Source of the DNA: Thermoanaerobacteraceae bacterium
Lineage (GTDB): Bacteria; Bacillota; Thermoanaerobacteria; Thermoanaerobacterales; UBA4877
DNA: 38,555 nt
NCBI GenBank assembly: GCA_030016635.1
Contig: JASEJQ010000018.1
Span: 1 to 38,555, forward strand
Reading direction: 5' to 3'
The translations under genes and the position numbers were made by a program. This document shows, in pieces, positions 8,110 through 16,014 of the stretch (position 1 is its first letter; each line of letters begins with the position of its first letter). Under the pieces are notes generated by a model. The model was given only the letters and a program-made list of their open reading frames with translations. It had not been told where the DNA came from and made no database searches.

Positions 8110-8916
8110 ATGAAAATATATATATCAGCCGACATGGAAGGAATATGCGGAGTAGTGAACAATGAACATACAGATAGAAACGGCAGGGAACATGATAGGG
8201 CAAGGAACTGGATGACTGAAGAGGTAAATGCAGCTATTCAAGGAGCTCTTGATGCCGGGGCCGACGAGGTAATTGTGAATGACTCTCACGGTACAATGAG
8301 AAATATTATACTGGAATCCCTTCACCCAGCGGCAAAACTTATAACTGGTTCACCTAAAAGATACAGCATGGTTGAGGGCCTGGATGATACTTTTGATGCA
8401 GCAGTCTTTATAGGATATCATGCCAGGGCAGGCTCCAGCGGGGTACTCTGCCACACTTATACCGGTACTATAGAGTACGTAAAGATAAATGAAATAGAGG
8501 TCGGCGAAACAGGATTAAACGCAGGGGTTGCAGGATACTATGGCGTACCATTGGTATGCGTTTCTGGAGATGACGTGCTTTGTGAAGAAGCCGCAAATCT
8601 TATACCTGGAATATATACTGCTGAGGTAAAAAAGGCACTTTCAAGATATGCCGCACTATGTATATCTCTAAAGTCAGCCCATGATCTGATAATGACTTCT
8701 GTCAAAGAAGCCCTGTCTCATAAAAATGATGTAAAGCCCCTGGTATTCAATAAACCTGTACTCCTCGAGGTGAGGTTTACAAATCCAGGATATGTAGACG
8801 CTGCTTCAATAGTTCCTGGTGTTAAAAGGATGGACCCGAAAACATTAACTTTCATGTGTGACGACTATCTTAAAGCTTTTGACGCCTTCAGGTCTATGGT
8901 AAATATAGAGCTTTAA
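8110..8916 (+). CDS. dppA: D-aminopeptidase DppA, M55 family
   Basis: A 268-aa zinc peptidase of family M55 that removes N-terminal D-amino acids, such as D-Ala-D-Ala, from peptides; it forms a decameric barrel in Bacillus subtilis. With ATG at 8110, the residues known from the B. subtilis enzyme fall at the same numbers: D8, E10, H60, H104 and E133 as zinc ligands and H115 as the nucleophile. GGGAGG lies 7 nt before this ATG; earlier in-frame starts at 8095 and 8104 overlap or abut that site. It follows the M23-bactofilin pair but has a terminator between them, so it may have its own promoter. A role in recycling cell-wall peptides, perhaps during sporulation, is inferred from the family. 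Confidence 0.95.
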   Translation: MKIYISADMEGICGVVNNEHTDRNGREHDRARNWMTEEVNAAIQGALDAGADEVIVNDSHGTMRNIILESLHPAAKLITGSPKRYSMVEGLDDTFDAAVFIGYHARAGSSGVLCHTYTGTIEYVKINEIEVGETGLNAGVAGYYGVPLVCVSGDDVLCEEAANLIPGIYTAEVKKALSRYAALCISLKSAHDLIMTSVKEALSHKNDVKPLVFNKPVLLEVRFTNPGYVDAASIVPGVKRMDPKTLTFMCDDYLKAFDAFRSMVNIEL

Positions 8917-8942
8917 AAAAGAGCCCTTCCGGGCTCTTTTTT
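8915..8942. terminator. bidirectional terminator
   Basis: GAGCCC and GGGCTC pair around TTCC, with A-run and T-run flanks. It serves both dppA and the convergent coat protein gene. Confidence 0.9.
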
Positions 8943-9669
8943 ATCTCTGATTATTTAGGTTGGCATTCCTCTCGCTGGGAGAAGGATTCGCTGACCCGAC
9001 CTCCTGGTTGGCATAGTTGCCTATATTGGACCACATGGCCTTCTCTACATTGCTGTTGGTTGCTCCGCCCCAGTCCTGGCCTGGCCTGTCTCCGTAATTT
9101 TGCGTCCTGTATGTCTGTGATGCACCATACTGGCTTTGTGACTGGTTTGCTGCATATCCTGCACTGCCTGTTAAATTGGCATTCTTCTCACTGGGTGAAG
9201 GATTCACTGACCCGATCTCCTGGTTGGCATAGTTGCCTATATTGGACCACATGGCCTTCTCTACACTGCTGTTGGTTGCTCCGCCCCAGTCCTGGCCTGG
9301 CCTGTCTCCATATGTTTGATTGCCATATTGATAGGTCGGTGTCTGCGTGAAGCTATACTGGTTGGATATACCCTGCATCCCTTGAGACATATTTTTCCAC
9401 ACAGACTGCATTTGATTGTTCAAATTATTGACGTCATTTTTAGCATTGTTAAGATCCTGCTGGTTTGCAGCAAAGGGTTTATACCATCCCCTCCTGTTCA
9501 TCACTTCAAATATCATATACTGATTGTTAAACTCATCATTTAAAATGCTTACCATGTCATTTCTGATAGACGCATTGGACGCTTCAGAAACCGCATATGT
9601 ATAGGTGTTGTTAAGCAGTTTCTGAGAATTTATGCAATCTAAAGCTATATCTCTATCCTGAAAGAACAT
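8941..9669 (-). CDS. CotF-type spore coat protein with duplicated tail
   Basis: A 242-aa protein. The first ~95 residues fit the CotF spore coat domain, a ferritin-like helical fold, with SEASNASIRNDM and the following FNNQYMIFEVMNRRGWY segment. The rest is Gln, Asn, Gly and Tyr-rich and contains two near-identical ~45-residue blocks, each starting YGDRPGQDWGGATNS and ending NPSPSE-NANL, set 72 residues apart. The second lies at the C-terminus. A good GGAGGTG site lies before the ATG at 9669. It follows a short CotF gene by 11 bp, so the two are probably co-transcribed late in sporulation in the mother cell. The low-complexity tail may drive assembly in the coat. The repeated block itself matches nothing I know. 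Confidence 0.88.
   Translation of the reverse strand: MFFQDRDIALDCINSQKLLNNTYTYAVSEASNASIRNDMVSILNDEFNNQYMIFEVMNRRGWYKPFAANQQDLNNAKNDVNNLNNQMQSVWKNMSQGMQGISNQYSFTQTPTYQYGNQTYGDRPGQDWGGATNSSVEKAMWSNIGNYANQEIGSVNPSPSEKNANLTGSAGYAANQSQSQYGASQTYRTQNYGDRPGQDWGGATNSNVEKAMWSNIGNYANQEVGSANPSPSERNANLNNQR
8960..9093 (-). repeat. 134-bp direct repeat in coat gene, copy A
   Basis: This block and 9176-9309 are the same length, in the same frame, and differ at about seven positions by eye. They encode the duplicated YGDRPGQDWGG blocks. Confidence 0.85.
9176..9309 (-). repeat. 134-bp direct repeat in coat gene, copy B
   Basis: Partner of 8960-9093, offset by 216 bp (72 codons), so loss or gain of one unit by recombination would keep the reading frame. 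Confidence 0.85.
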
Positions 9670-9680
9670 CCAATCACCTC

Positions 9681-9947
9681 CTAAAATTGATAATTATACT
9701 GCGCTTGAGTTGCTGTATATGCTGGTTGAGTTGTCGTAAAGGTCTGTGCTGCCCTTGCAGAATTCAGGTGCCTTATAAGGGTGTTGTAGTGATTCTGGTG
9801 CTTTTGTGCAACCTGCCTGCATACATTTTTCAGTTCAGGGTCACTGGTCATCTCTGCATAGTTCGAAAATTTTGTTATCATGCACATTTCCTGCATGATC
9901 TGGTCCTGCAGAACTAAAAGCTCTCTTTCTGTAAGATTTTCTTGCAT
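9681..9947 (-). CDS. small CotF-family spore coat protein
   Basis: An 88-aa protein of the CotF type. The helical core carries LLVLQDQIMQEMCMITKFSNYAEM and a second helix with RQVAQKHQNHYNTLIRHLN, the pattern of short coat proteins in Clostridia; the tail is Gln, Thr and Tyr-rich. It is about half the length of the classic B. subtilis CotF and has one domain. The ATG at 9947 has AAGGAGG upstream. It is the first gene of a two-gene coat operon with the larger repeat-bearing coat protein. Confidence 0.85.
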   Translation of the reverse strand: MQENLTERELLVLQDQIMQEMCMITKFSNYAEMTSDPELKNVCRQVAQKHQNHYNTLIRHLNSARAAQTFTTTQPAYTATQAQYNYQF

Positions 9948-10007
9948 ACCTCAACCTCCTTTTATATTTTTTCAATAATTAGTATCCCAATGGCATAATA
10001 TTTTATA

Positions 10008-10032
10008 CAAAAAAACCGCTATAAAAGCGGTT
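10008..10032 (-). terminator. terminator with the MocR stop codon in its loop
   Basis: AACCGCT and AGCGGTT pair and are followed on the minus strand by a long T-run. The TAG stop of the MocR gene lies within the hairpin, so the hairpin overlaps the end of the gene. Confidence 0.88.
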
Positions 10033-11467
10033 CACTATGGCTGAAATTTTTATTTTCCGAAACAGTAAGTATCTTTCTTATGACTTTCAGACCATTCTTT
10101 ATCTCTTCTTCATCAGTAGAAGCAAACCCCAGTCTGAGGTGTTTTTGTTCGGGACTATCCAGGTAGAAAAAACTACCCGGAGCTACTATCACTTTTTCCT
10201 TTATGGCCTCATCATAAATTTGTTTATCTTTAAAGCCCTCCGGCAACGTAAGCCAAAAATTCAAACCTCCATCCGGCACATTGAACATAATGCCTGTATC
10301 TCTCATTTGATTCAGACATTCTGCCATAAGGTCTCTCCTTGCCCTGTAAACCGCCCTTAGCATCTCTGTGTGCTTTCTCCATAGACCCTTATCAAGAAAA
10401 AGCTGAAGCACCCTCTGGAAAAAACCCGATGTCGCAATATCGCTGGTATATTTGGCTGCCTGTATGGAATCTAAGAGCATGTCCGGCAAGACCATAAAAG
10501 CCAGCCTGAGGCCTGGCATAAATACCTTTGAAAAACTCTTTATAAATATCACGTTGTCCGAATGACCGCAGCTCAAGAAAGAAGATGGTCTATTTTCATA
10601 ATAAATATCACTGGTAAAATCATCCTCAACAATAAAAAACCTGTATTCCTTAGAAAGCCTCAATATCTCTTTCTTTACCTCATCAGAATAGCATATCCCT
10701 GTGGGGTTCTGGAATTCAGGCATAACATAAAGCATCCTTATGCTCTGCTTTTTTAAAAGCTCCTCCAGATAGGGTATATTAATGCCGTCTTCCGTGAGCG
10801 GTACCTCTGATATACTGGCACCGCGCGATTTAAAAACAGCTATTGCCCCGGCATAGGTCGGCCTTTCCACAAGGACGTTATCACCCTGTTCTATAAGCAC
10901 CTTGGATATTATATCCAGACCCTGCTGGGCTCCGGATATCACCAATATGTTCCGTGAATTTACCTTTATGCCCTCCTCAGATAACAGACGCGCAAGCGAC
11001 TCCCTTAGAGGTCTGTATCCCATACTTTCCTGATAGGTAAAAGCCAGGCCACCATCACGGTCTAAGACCTCTGCAAATATACCCTTGAATTCCTCCACAG
11101 GAAAAAGCTCATGGGATGGATTGGAGCTGGCAAAATTGATGTACTCATCCCCTGCTGGTATATATGTGTTTTCAGCAGGTTCTAGTTCCCCGTCACTGGA
11201 AAGGTCAAGCCTGAAACCATCTGCTCCAATATAGGTGCCGCTTCCTACAATGGAATAGGCCAGGCCTTTCTCCTCCAGCATATGGTATGCATTTACTATG
11301 GTGACGCTATTTACCCCTAAGGACTTAGACAGCTTTCTTATAGTAGGAAGTTTAGCCCCCTCTTTTATAATCCCTTTCTCAACCATACCCTTTATCTGAA
11401 GATATACCTGCATATAAAGCGGCTCATCCCGTTTTCTATCTATTTTGATGAGGTCTTCAATATTCAT
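10019..11467 (-). CDS. MocR/PdxR-type regulator, GntR HTH plus aminotransferase-like domain
   Basis: A 482-aa protein with an N-terminal GntR winged helix (about residues 8-78, with LPTIRKLSKSLGVNSVTIVNAYHMLEEKGL) joined to a fold-type I PLP domain. The PLP domain shows GAQQGLD, YVMPEFQNPTG, VEDDF and the lysine motif SFSKVFMPGLR. This is the MocR subfamily, whose members sense PLP or amino-acid metabolites and often control vitamin B6, GABA or amine genes; some related proteins are true aminotransferases. ATG at 11467 is preceded by AGGGGAG; the ATG at 11473 abuts that site. It is the last gene of the ABC importer operon, 16 bp after the permease, so it probably responds to or controls the imported compound. 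Confidence 0.92.
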   Translation of the reverse strand: MNIEDLIKIDRKRDEPLYMQVYLQIKGMVEKGIIKEGAKLPTIRKLSKSLGVNSVTIVNAYHMLEEKGLAYSIVGSGTYIGADGFRLDLSSDGELEPAENTYIPAGDEYINFASSNPSHELFPVEEFKGIFAEVLDRDGGLAFTYQESMGYRPLRESLARLLSEEGIKVNSRNILVISGAQQGLDIISKVLIEQGDNVLVERPTYAGAIAVFKSRGASISEVPLTEDGINIPYLEELLKKQSIRMLYVMPEFQNPTGICYSDEVKKEILRLSKEYRFFIVEDDFTSDIYYENRPSSFLSCGHSDNVIFIKSFSKVFMPGLRLAFMVLPDMLLDSIQAAKYTSDIATSGFFQRVLQLFLDKGLWRKHTEMLRAVYRARRDLMAECLNQMRDTGIMFNVPDGGLNFWLTLPEGFKDKQIYDEAIKEKVIVAPGSFFYLDSPEQKHLRLGFASTDEEEIKNGLKVIRKILTVSENKNFSHSEPLL

Positions 11468-11483
11468 AGACATCTCCCCTGTT

Positions 11484-12224
11484 TCAGTGCTTCCATGGGC
11501 AGAGCAGAAACTCCAGCAGGTCTATTATGAGGAAAAGGCAAAGCCCTATTACGCTCAAGATTATTATACCAGAATACATATCCAGATAGTTTACCCTCAT
11601 CCAGGAATCCATTATGAAATAGCCCATCCCGTATTTTGTGCCGAACGTTTCAGTGAAAAAGAGCACTGAGACCGCTGTCCCCAGCCCTACCCTTATGGAG
11701 GTGAGAATCTCAGGCATAGACGCCGGCAGGACTATCTCCCTAAAAATGTCCATCCTGCCTGCCCCAAGGGATTTAAGTGAAAAATATGTTTCCTTTTGAA
11801 TGCCTTTTACTGCATCCCTTGACGACACAATGATTTGAAAGATAACTATGAGCATTATCATTATTATCTTGGATGATTCCCCCAGACCAAATATGAGCAT
11901 GACTACAGGAAGCAGAGCAATCTTTGGTATAGGGTATAAAAGATACACTACAGGAGATAGAATGCTGTCAAGGTGCGGAGTGTAGCCCATGGCCAGGCCT
12001 ATCGGCACACCGATAAGCGCTGACAGCATTAGGCCCATAAATATTCTATAGAGGCTGAATCCTGCATGTACCAAAATCTTTGACATAAAAATCCCATACA
12101 GGTTTATAAACACACTGATTGGAGATGGAATAATAGGAAGATGAATAATAAACGATATGATATACCAGAAAGCTACAACCACAGCAGCTGCGTAGAAATA
12201 GGTCAGATATCTTTTTAAACTCAT
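11484..12224 (-). CDS. ABC transporter permease, NitT/TauT type
   Basis: A 246-aa inner-membrane permease of the BPD_transp_1 family with about six helices. The EAA-like cytoplasmic loop that contacts the ATPase reads SLGAGRMDIFREIVLPASMPEIL, close to SsuC, TauC and ThiX-type permeases. The ATG overlaps the ATPase stop as ATGA, with AAGGA upstream. It works with the ATPase and lipoprotein genes before it as a full importer. The substrate class (sulfonate, nitrate, thiamine precursor or other) cannot be decided from the permease. Confidence 0.93.
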   Translation of the reverse strand: MSLKRYLTYFYAAAVVVAFWYIISFIIHLPIIPSPISVFINLYGIFMSKILVHAGFSLYRIFMGLMLSALIGVPIGLAMGYTPHLDSILSPVVYLLYPIPKIALLPVVMLIFGLGESSKIIMIMLIVIFQIIVSSRDAVKGIQKETYFSLKSLGAGRMDIFREIVLPASMPEILTSIRVGLGTAVSVLFFTETFGTKYGMGYFIMDSWMRVNYLDMYSGIIILSVIGLCLFLIIDLLEFLLCPWKH

Positions 12225-12970
12225 TTGGGTCCTTCTCCCTTTATTATTTTTCTTATCTCCATCTCCATCATGTAAAATTCATTTTTAAGCCTCAGGTCAT
12301 CCATCCCAAAAAGCGGATTGTCCATCACCTTCACAATCCTGCCGGGCGATGGAGAGAGGATAACAATCCTTCTGCCAAGATAAATTGCCTCCTCTATGCT
12401 ATGGGTAACAATGATTGTAGATACCTTGTATCTATCCCATATCTTGAGGAAAATGTCCTGCGTCTCTTCTCTGGTAATTGCATCCAGCGCCGAGAAAGGC
12501 TCGTCCATGAGGAGGATATCTGGCCTTAAAATGAAAGAACGGGCTATGGCAACCCTCTGCCTCTGTCCGCCGGAAATCTGGCCAGGATATCTGCCGGCCA
12601 GGCCATCAAGACCCAGCTGTTCCATGATATACCTAACATACTTAATGTCACCTTTTCCCCCGTCCTTGATCTTAAGTCCCAGTAAAGCATTGTCGTACAC
12701 AGTTCTCCATGGTAAAAGCCCATAGTCCTGCAGTATAAGTCCTATACGCTGACCTGCAGGGTCTACATCCCTCCCGTCTATCAGCACCTTGCCTTCATAA
12801 TCTTTAATGATGCCCGAAAGTACATACAGCAGTGTAGACTTCCCGCATCCAGAAGGTCCGATGACAGCGCAGATATCACCATCATCTATTGTAAGGTTTA
12901 TATCCTCAAGCGCTGTAAAAAATCCATCTTTATGCCTGTATCTCACTGTAAGGTCTTCTATTTCAATCAT
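12221..12970 (-). CDS. ABC transporter ATP-binding protein, NitT/TauT type
   Basis: A 249-aa ATPase with Walker A GPSGCGKST at residues 38-46, Q-loop LILQDYGLLPW, signature SGGQRQR, Walker B ILLMDEPFSALD and H-loop VTHSIEEA. The sequence fits the SsuB/TauB group. A GAGGT site precedes the ATG by 8 nt. It lies 6 bp after the binding-protein gene and overlaps the permease gene by 4 bp, so all three make one importer. Confidence 0.95.
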   Translation of the reverse strand: MIEIEDLTVRYRHKDGFFTALEDINLTIDDGDICAVIGPSGCGKSTLLYVLSGIIKDYEGKVLIDGRDVDPAGQRIGLILQDYGLLPWRTVYDNALLGLKIKDGGKGDIKYVRYIMEQLGLDGLAGRYPGQISGGQRQRVAIARSFILRPDILLMDEPFSALDAITREETQDIFLKIWDRYKVSTIIVTHSIEEAIYLGRRIVILSPSPGRIVKVMDNPLFGMDDLRLKNEFYMMEMEIRKIIKGEGPK

Positions 12971-12976
12971 CGGGTA

Positions 12977-13903
12977 TTACCTCACAAATTTATCTTCCAC
13001 CAGTTCATCATAGCTGAAGCCTTCTTTAATAAGTTTCTTACCTGTAAGCCATTCCATGACACTATCCACATCCTCTTTCGAAGGGAGTCCTGCCTCTGTA
13101 TAGGATGGGAGCTGCATGGAACCTTTGATATCCTCAGGGAAGCCAGCATCTTTTATGATGATATCTATATATTCAGTTACAGGCTGATTATTTAGATATT
13201 CTACGGCCCTGTTGTATGCCTTATACATGGCTTCTATTCCCTTAGAGTTTTTCTTTATAGAATCCGCTGTAAATATCATAACTCCGGGATTAATACCAAG
13301 TCTATCTGAGCTATCCAGGAGTTTTGCGCCATTTTTGACTGCTTCCGTTGCCAGGGGGTCAGGCAGTGTAGCAGCTGCCACCTTGCCGTTCTGAAGCATC
13401 TCAAGCCTTGTTGGTATCTGGGGTATGGCCACCTTATTCACATCAGTATCTTTAAGGCCAGCCTTCTCCAGCATCCTGTCAGTGGTATATTCTATTATGG
13501 TATTGGTAGATATGGCTACATCCTTGCCTTTAAGGTCAGCAACACTGGCTGCTCCTGCATCCTTATTTACCAGCAGCTTATAACTACCGTTTGTCATAGA
13601 GGTTATACTTACTTCAAACCCTCCGTCTTTTGCAAAAGCTGCTGCCAGTACATCAGATACAGCGCCATCTATTTTTCCGCTCTGCAGGGCGCTATCTCTC
13701 TCCTGAGCGCTCTTAAAGTGCTGTATCTCAACATCCACACCCGCATCCTTAAAATATCCGTTATTGGCTGCCACTATAAGGGGTATGGAATCAACATCAG
13801 GCAGCACCCCTATCTTTAAGACTGCATTGCTATCTCCCGAAGAACAGGCAGTTAATATAAACGCTAAAATAAGTAAAGATAACCATGTGCAGAACTTTTT
13901 CAT
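12977..13903 (-). CDS. ABC substrate-binding lipoprotein, NMT1/SsuA-like
   Basis: A 308-aa lipoprotein. The N-terminus has a basic start, a hydrophobic core and the lipobox LTAC, so the mature Cys is near residue 20. The rest fits the NMT1/SsuA/ThiY periplasmic-binding family: LKIGVLPDVDSIPLIVAANNGYF at the start, then DAALQSG-like and AISTNTIIEY segments. It is the first gene of the importer operon. Only a weak ribosome site precedes the ATG. The ligand is unknown; the MocR regulator at the end of the operon hints at an amine or a vitamin-related compound. A copy of the repeated structured element ends 67 bp upstream of the start. Confidence 0.92.
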   Translation of the reverse strand: MKKFCTWLSLLILAFILTACSSGDSNAVLKIGVLPDVDSIPLIVAANNGYFKDAGVDVEIQHFKSAQERDSALQSGKIDGAVSDVLAAAFAKDGGFEVSITSMTNGSYKLLVNKDAGAASVADLKGKDVAISTNTIIEYTTDRMLEKAGLKDTDVNKVAIPQIPTRLEMLQNGKVAAATLPDPLATEAVKNGAKLLDSSDRLGINPGVMIFTADSIKKNSKGIEAMYKAYNRAVEYLNNQPVTEYIDIIIKDAGFPEDIKGSMQLPSYTEAGLPSKEDVDSVMEWLTGKKLIKEGFSYDELVEDKFVR

Positions 13904-14281
13904 GTTATCATCACATTCCTTTCATTATTTCATTTTAATCAATGGGATTACACTGTAAGAACCATGTTGAGAATGATAGTGAGCATCAAATGCAACCTTA
14001 AAGCGAGTCTATGATACTCTTAATGAGTGGCAAATGTAGCCGGGGCATCTGGCATGGACTTAAGAGGCCGACGTTGAGGCAAGGACGACGAATGGAGGCG
14101 TACCCAGCTAAATAGCAGCTACGAATTATTAGAGTATCAAAACGAGCGATCAGGTGCATAGATGCCGCTATCATTCGTAAATAAACTTCATACCAATTAA
14201 TGAAAAATTACACTATAAGAAGATATTTTAGTCGACATGTCTCTATCAGAGTCACAGCCATAAGCACCCGTCCAGAAGGCG
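13904..14281. other. gene-free gap holding structured element copy 1
   Basis: This 378-bp gap between the binding-protein gene and ubiX contains copy 1 of the repeated element (13971-14176) and a pair of 15-bp direct repeats, ATTACACT(G/A)TAAGAA, at 13947-13961 and 14207-14221 that bracket it. The remaining ~60 bp next to ubiX shows no feature I can name. Confidence 0.7.
13971..14176 (+). repeat. repeated structured element, copy 1 (candidate ncRNA, leader or MITE)
   Basis: The ends pair: GAATGATAG at 13971 and CTATCATTC at 14168-14176, with the helix continuing through GCATC and GATGC. One U-G pair occurs if the plus strand is the RNA. A second helix pairs GATACTCT (14013-14020) with AGAGTATC (14131-14138). 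Copy 2 at 14912-15116 is the same length within a base and very similar over most of its length. No credible ORF is present. The strand is uncertain: the U-G pair favours plus, but on the minus strand each copy lies just upstream of a gene. Confidence 0.7.
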
Positions 14282-14854
14282 TCACAAGCCTGCATTCCAC
14301 TCATAATATAAGTCGTTATCTATCCCGAGGCTTAAAAGTATCCTTCCTGCAATGAAGTCAACCATGTCTTCCACACTCTGAGGCTTATTGTAGAAAGCAG
14401 GCATGGCTGGGAGTATGGTGGCTCCCATTTCACTCAACGTGAGCATATTTTTTATATGTATAGTGTTTAGGGGTGTTTCCCTGGGTACCACAACCAGTCT
14501 CCTCTTTTCCTTGAGCACTACATCTGCTGATCTTTCTAAAAGATTGCTGGAGACGCCAAGTGCAATCTTGGAAAGGGTAGACATGGAGCAGGGGGCAACA
14601 ACCATTCCATCTGTTTTGAATGACCCGCTAGATATGGGAGCAAAGAGGTCTTCTATATCATAATAGCAAAGACCCTTTTCATATTTGTCAGCTAAATCCT
14701 CTATAGTCCAGCCGGTCTCATATTTCATAACCCTCTCGCCGTTACCCGTAACCACCAGATGCACCTCATTATTCCTTTTTATGAGCTCGTCTATCAGTCT
14801 TATGGCATATACCGAGCCACTGGCTCCTGTTATACCTACAATGTATCTTTTCAA
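14282..14854 (-). CDS. ubiX: flavin prenyltransferase UbiX
   Basis: A 190-aa flavoprotein that joins dimethylallyl phosphate to FMN, making the prenyl-FMN cofactor used by UbiD decarboxylases. The N-terminal GITGASGSVYA FMN-phosphate loop, the middle VVAPCSMSTLSKIA segment and the VPRETPL motif are all present; length is normal. TTG at 14854 is the start, with GAGGTG 5 nt upstream. It belongs with the UbiD-family gene two genes away, whose activity needs prenyl-FMN. In the futalosine route to menaquinone such a protein is MqnM. Structured-element copies lie on both sides of this gene, and copy 2 separates it from ubiA in the run. Confidence 0.95.
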   Translation of the reverse strand: MKRYIVGITGASGSVYAIRLIDELIKRNNEVHLVVTGNGERVMKYETGWTIEDLADKYEKGLCYYDIEDLFAPISSGSFKTDGMVVAPCSMSTLSKIALGVSSNLLERSADVVLKEKRRLVVVPRETPLNTIHIKNMLTLSEMGATILPAMPAFYNKPQSVEDMVDFIAGRILLSLGIDNDLYYEWNAGL

Positions 14855-15156
14855 TGTATCACCTCAAAATTGATAAATCATGCATGATTACACTATAAAA
14901 ACCCTTATGAAGAATGATAGTGAACATCAAATGCAACCTTAAAGCGAGTCTATGATACTCTTAATGAGTGGCAAATGTAGCCGGGGCATCTGGCATGGAC
15001 TTAAAAGGCCGACCTTAAGGCTCGTGACGCCGAATGGAGGCGTACCCGACGAAATGCAGCCACGAATTATTAAGTATCAAGATGAGCGATCAGGTGCATG
15101 GATGCCGCTATCATTCGCAACAAATGGACTTCTTACACTAAAATCATACATACTCT
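14855..15156. other. gap between ubiA and ubiX holding element copy 2
   Basis: This 302-bp gap splits an otherwise tight same-strand run and is almost filled by copy 2 of the repeated element and its flanks, which begin with ATTACACTATAA at 14887. TTACACTA recurs at 15133-15140 past the other end. Confidence 0.7.
14912..15116 (+). repeat. repeated structured element, copy 2
   Basis: Direct-orientation partner of 13971-14176. The end helix GAATGATAG/CTATCATTC is kept. The second helix is kept with a shifted bulge (GATACT..TAAT with ATTA-AGTATC). The hairpin ACGCC-GAATGGA-GGCGT (about 15027-15043) is perfect here and in copy 3, but has a mismatch in copy 1. It lies 57 bp upstream of the ubiX start on the minus strand. 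Confidence 0.7.
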
Positions 15157-16014
15157 TTATAGCAAGAATATATCTGCGGTTGTAAATATCAGCAGCACCA
15201 CACTTACCACCTCATTTATATCATAGGAGGCTATCCTCACATTTTTCAGGTTGGCAGGTGAGACTATGGAGTGCTCGAGGTATAACAGATATGCAACTAA
15301 GGCCAGGCCAATGAGATACAGCCACCCCATATCCATAAGAAAATATAGATACACAAGCAGAGCTAAGGCCAACAGATGAAACCCTGTGGATATCCTCAGG
15401 GCATTCTCTACTCCAAACCTGGCAGGTATGGAATGTATCCCGTGGCTTCTATCAAACTCCACATCCTGTGTGCCGTATATGATATCAAAGCCAGCAATCC
15501 ACAGCGTAACCACTGCTCCAAGCACAAGGGAGGGCCACCCTATCTCTCCCCTTACAGCCATCCACGCCCCCACCGGCGCCCCGCCGCAGGCTATACCCAG
15601 AACTATGTGGCACAGCCATGTAAACCTCTTGGTGTATGAATATATTATGAATATTATTAGTGCCAGAGGCAGCAACTCCAAACAAAGGGGGTTTAATTCA
15701 TATGCCGCTAAGGTCATGAGAGCAAAGCAGAGAACCACGATCCCTATAACCTCATAATCCTTTATTATCCCACTGGGAAGGTGCCTGGTGGCAGTCCTTG
15801 GGTTTGCGGCGTCTATATTCTTATCTACCAGCCTGTTCAGGGCATTGGCGCCATTTCTGGCACCGACCAGAGCCACCAGAATCCAGAATACTATCCTGGC
15901 AGACGGCAGACCATCAGCTGCCCAGAACATGGATATCAGGCCAAAGGGCAGAGAAAAGAGGGTATGGGAAAACATCACCAGTTCCCCATACTGTTTTATC
16001 CGGTTAAATACCAT
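15157..16014 (-). CDS. ubiA: UbiA-family prenyltransferase (MqnP/DmkA-like candidate)
   Basis: A 285-aa membrane enzyme that attaches a polyprenyl chain to an aromatic ring in quinone synthesis. The first Asp-rich motif, N60-R-L-V-D64-K-N-I-D68, and the second, YGTQDVEFD, bind Mg-diphosphate; about eight helices surround them. The start overlaps the UbiD-family stop by 11 bp, with GGTGGGAGG upstream, which suggests coupled translation. Together with UbiD, UbiX and a polyprenyl synthase it makes up the late part of a menaquinone-type pathway. MqnP of the futalosine route and DmkA of the Listeria electron-export locus are both UbiA-family enzymes; which chemistry applies here is not settled by the sequence. 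Confidence 0.93.
   Translation of the reverse strand: MVFNRIKQYGELVMFSHTLFSLPFGLISMFWAADGLPSARIVFWILVALVGARNGANALNRLVDKNIDAANPRTATRHLPSGIIKDYEVIGIVVLCFALMTLAAYELNPLCLELLPLALIIFIIYSYTKRFTWLCHIVLGIACGGAPVGAWMAVRGEIGWPSLVLGAVVTLWIAGFDIIYGTQDVEFDRSHGIHSIPARFGVENALRISTGFHLLALALLVYLYFLMDMGWLYLIGLALVAYLLYLEHSIVSPANLKNVRIASYDINEVVSVVLLIFTTADIFLL

Noticed and set aside
14952-15185. Plus-strand ORF with RLVTPNGGVP, and a similar one at 27190-27408
   Set aside because: Both lie on the repeated structured element. The likeness comes from conserved bases of the element; copy 1 has no equivalent open frame and no ribosome site precedes either.
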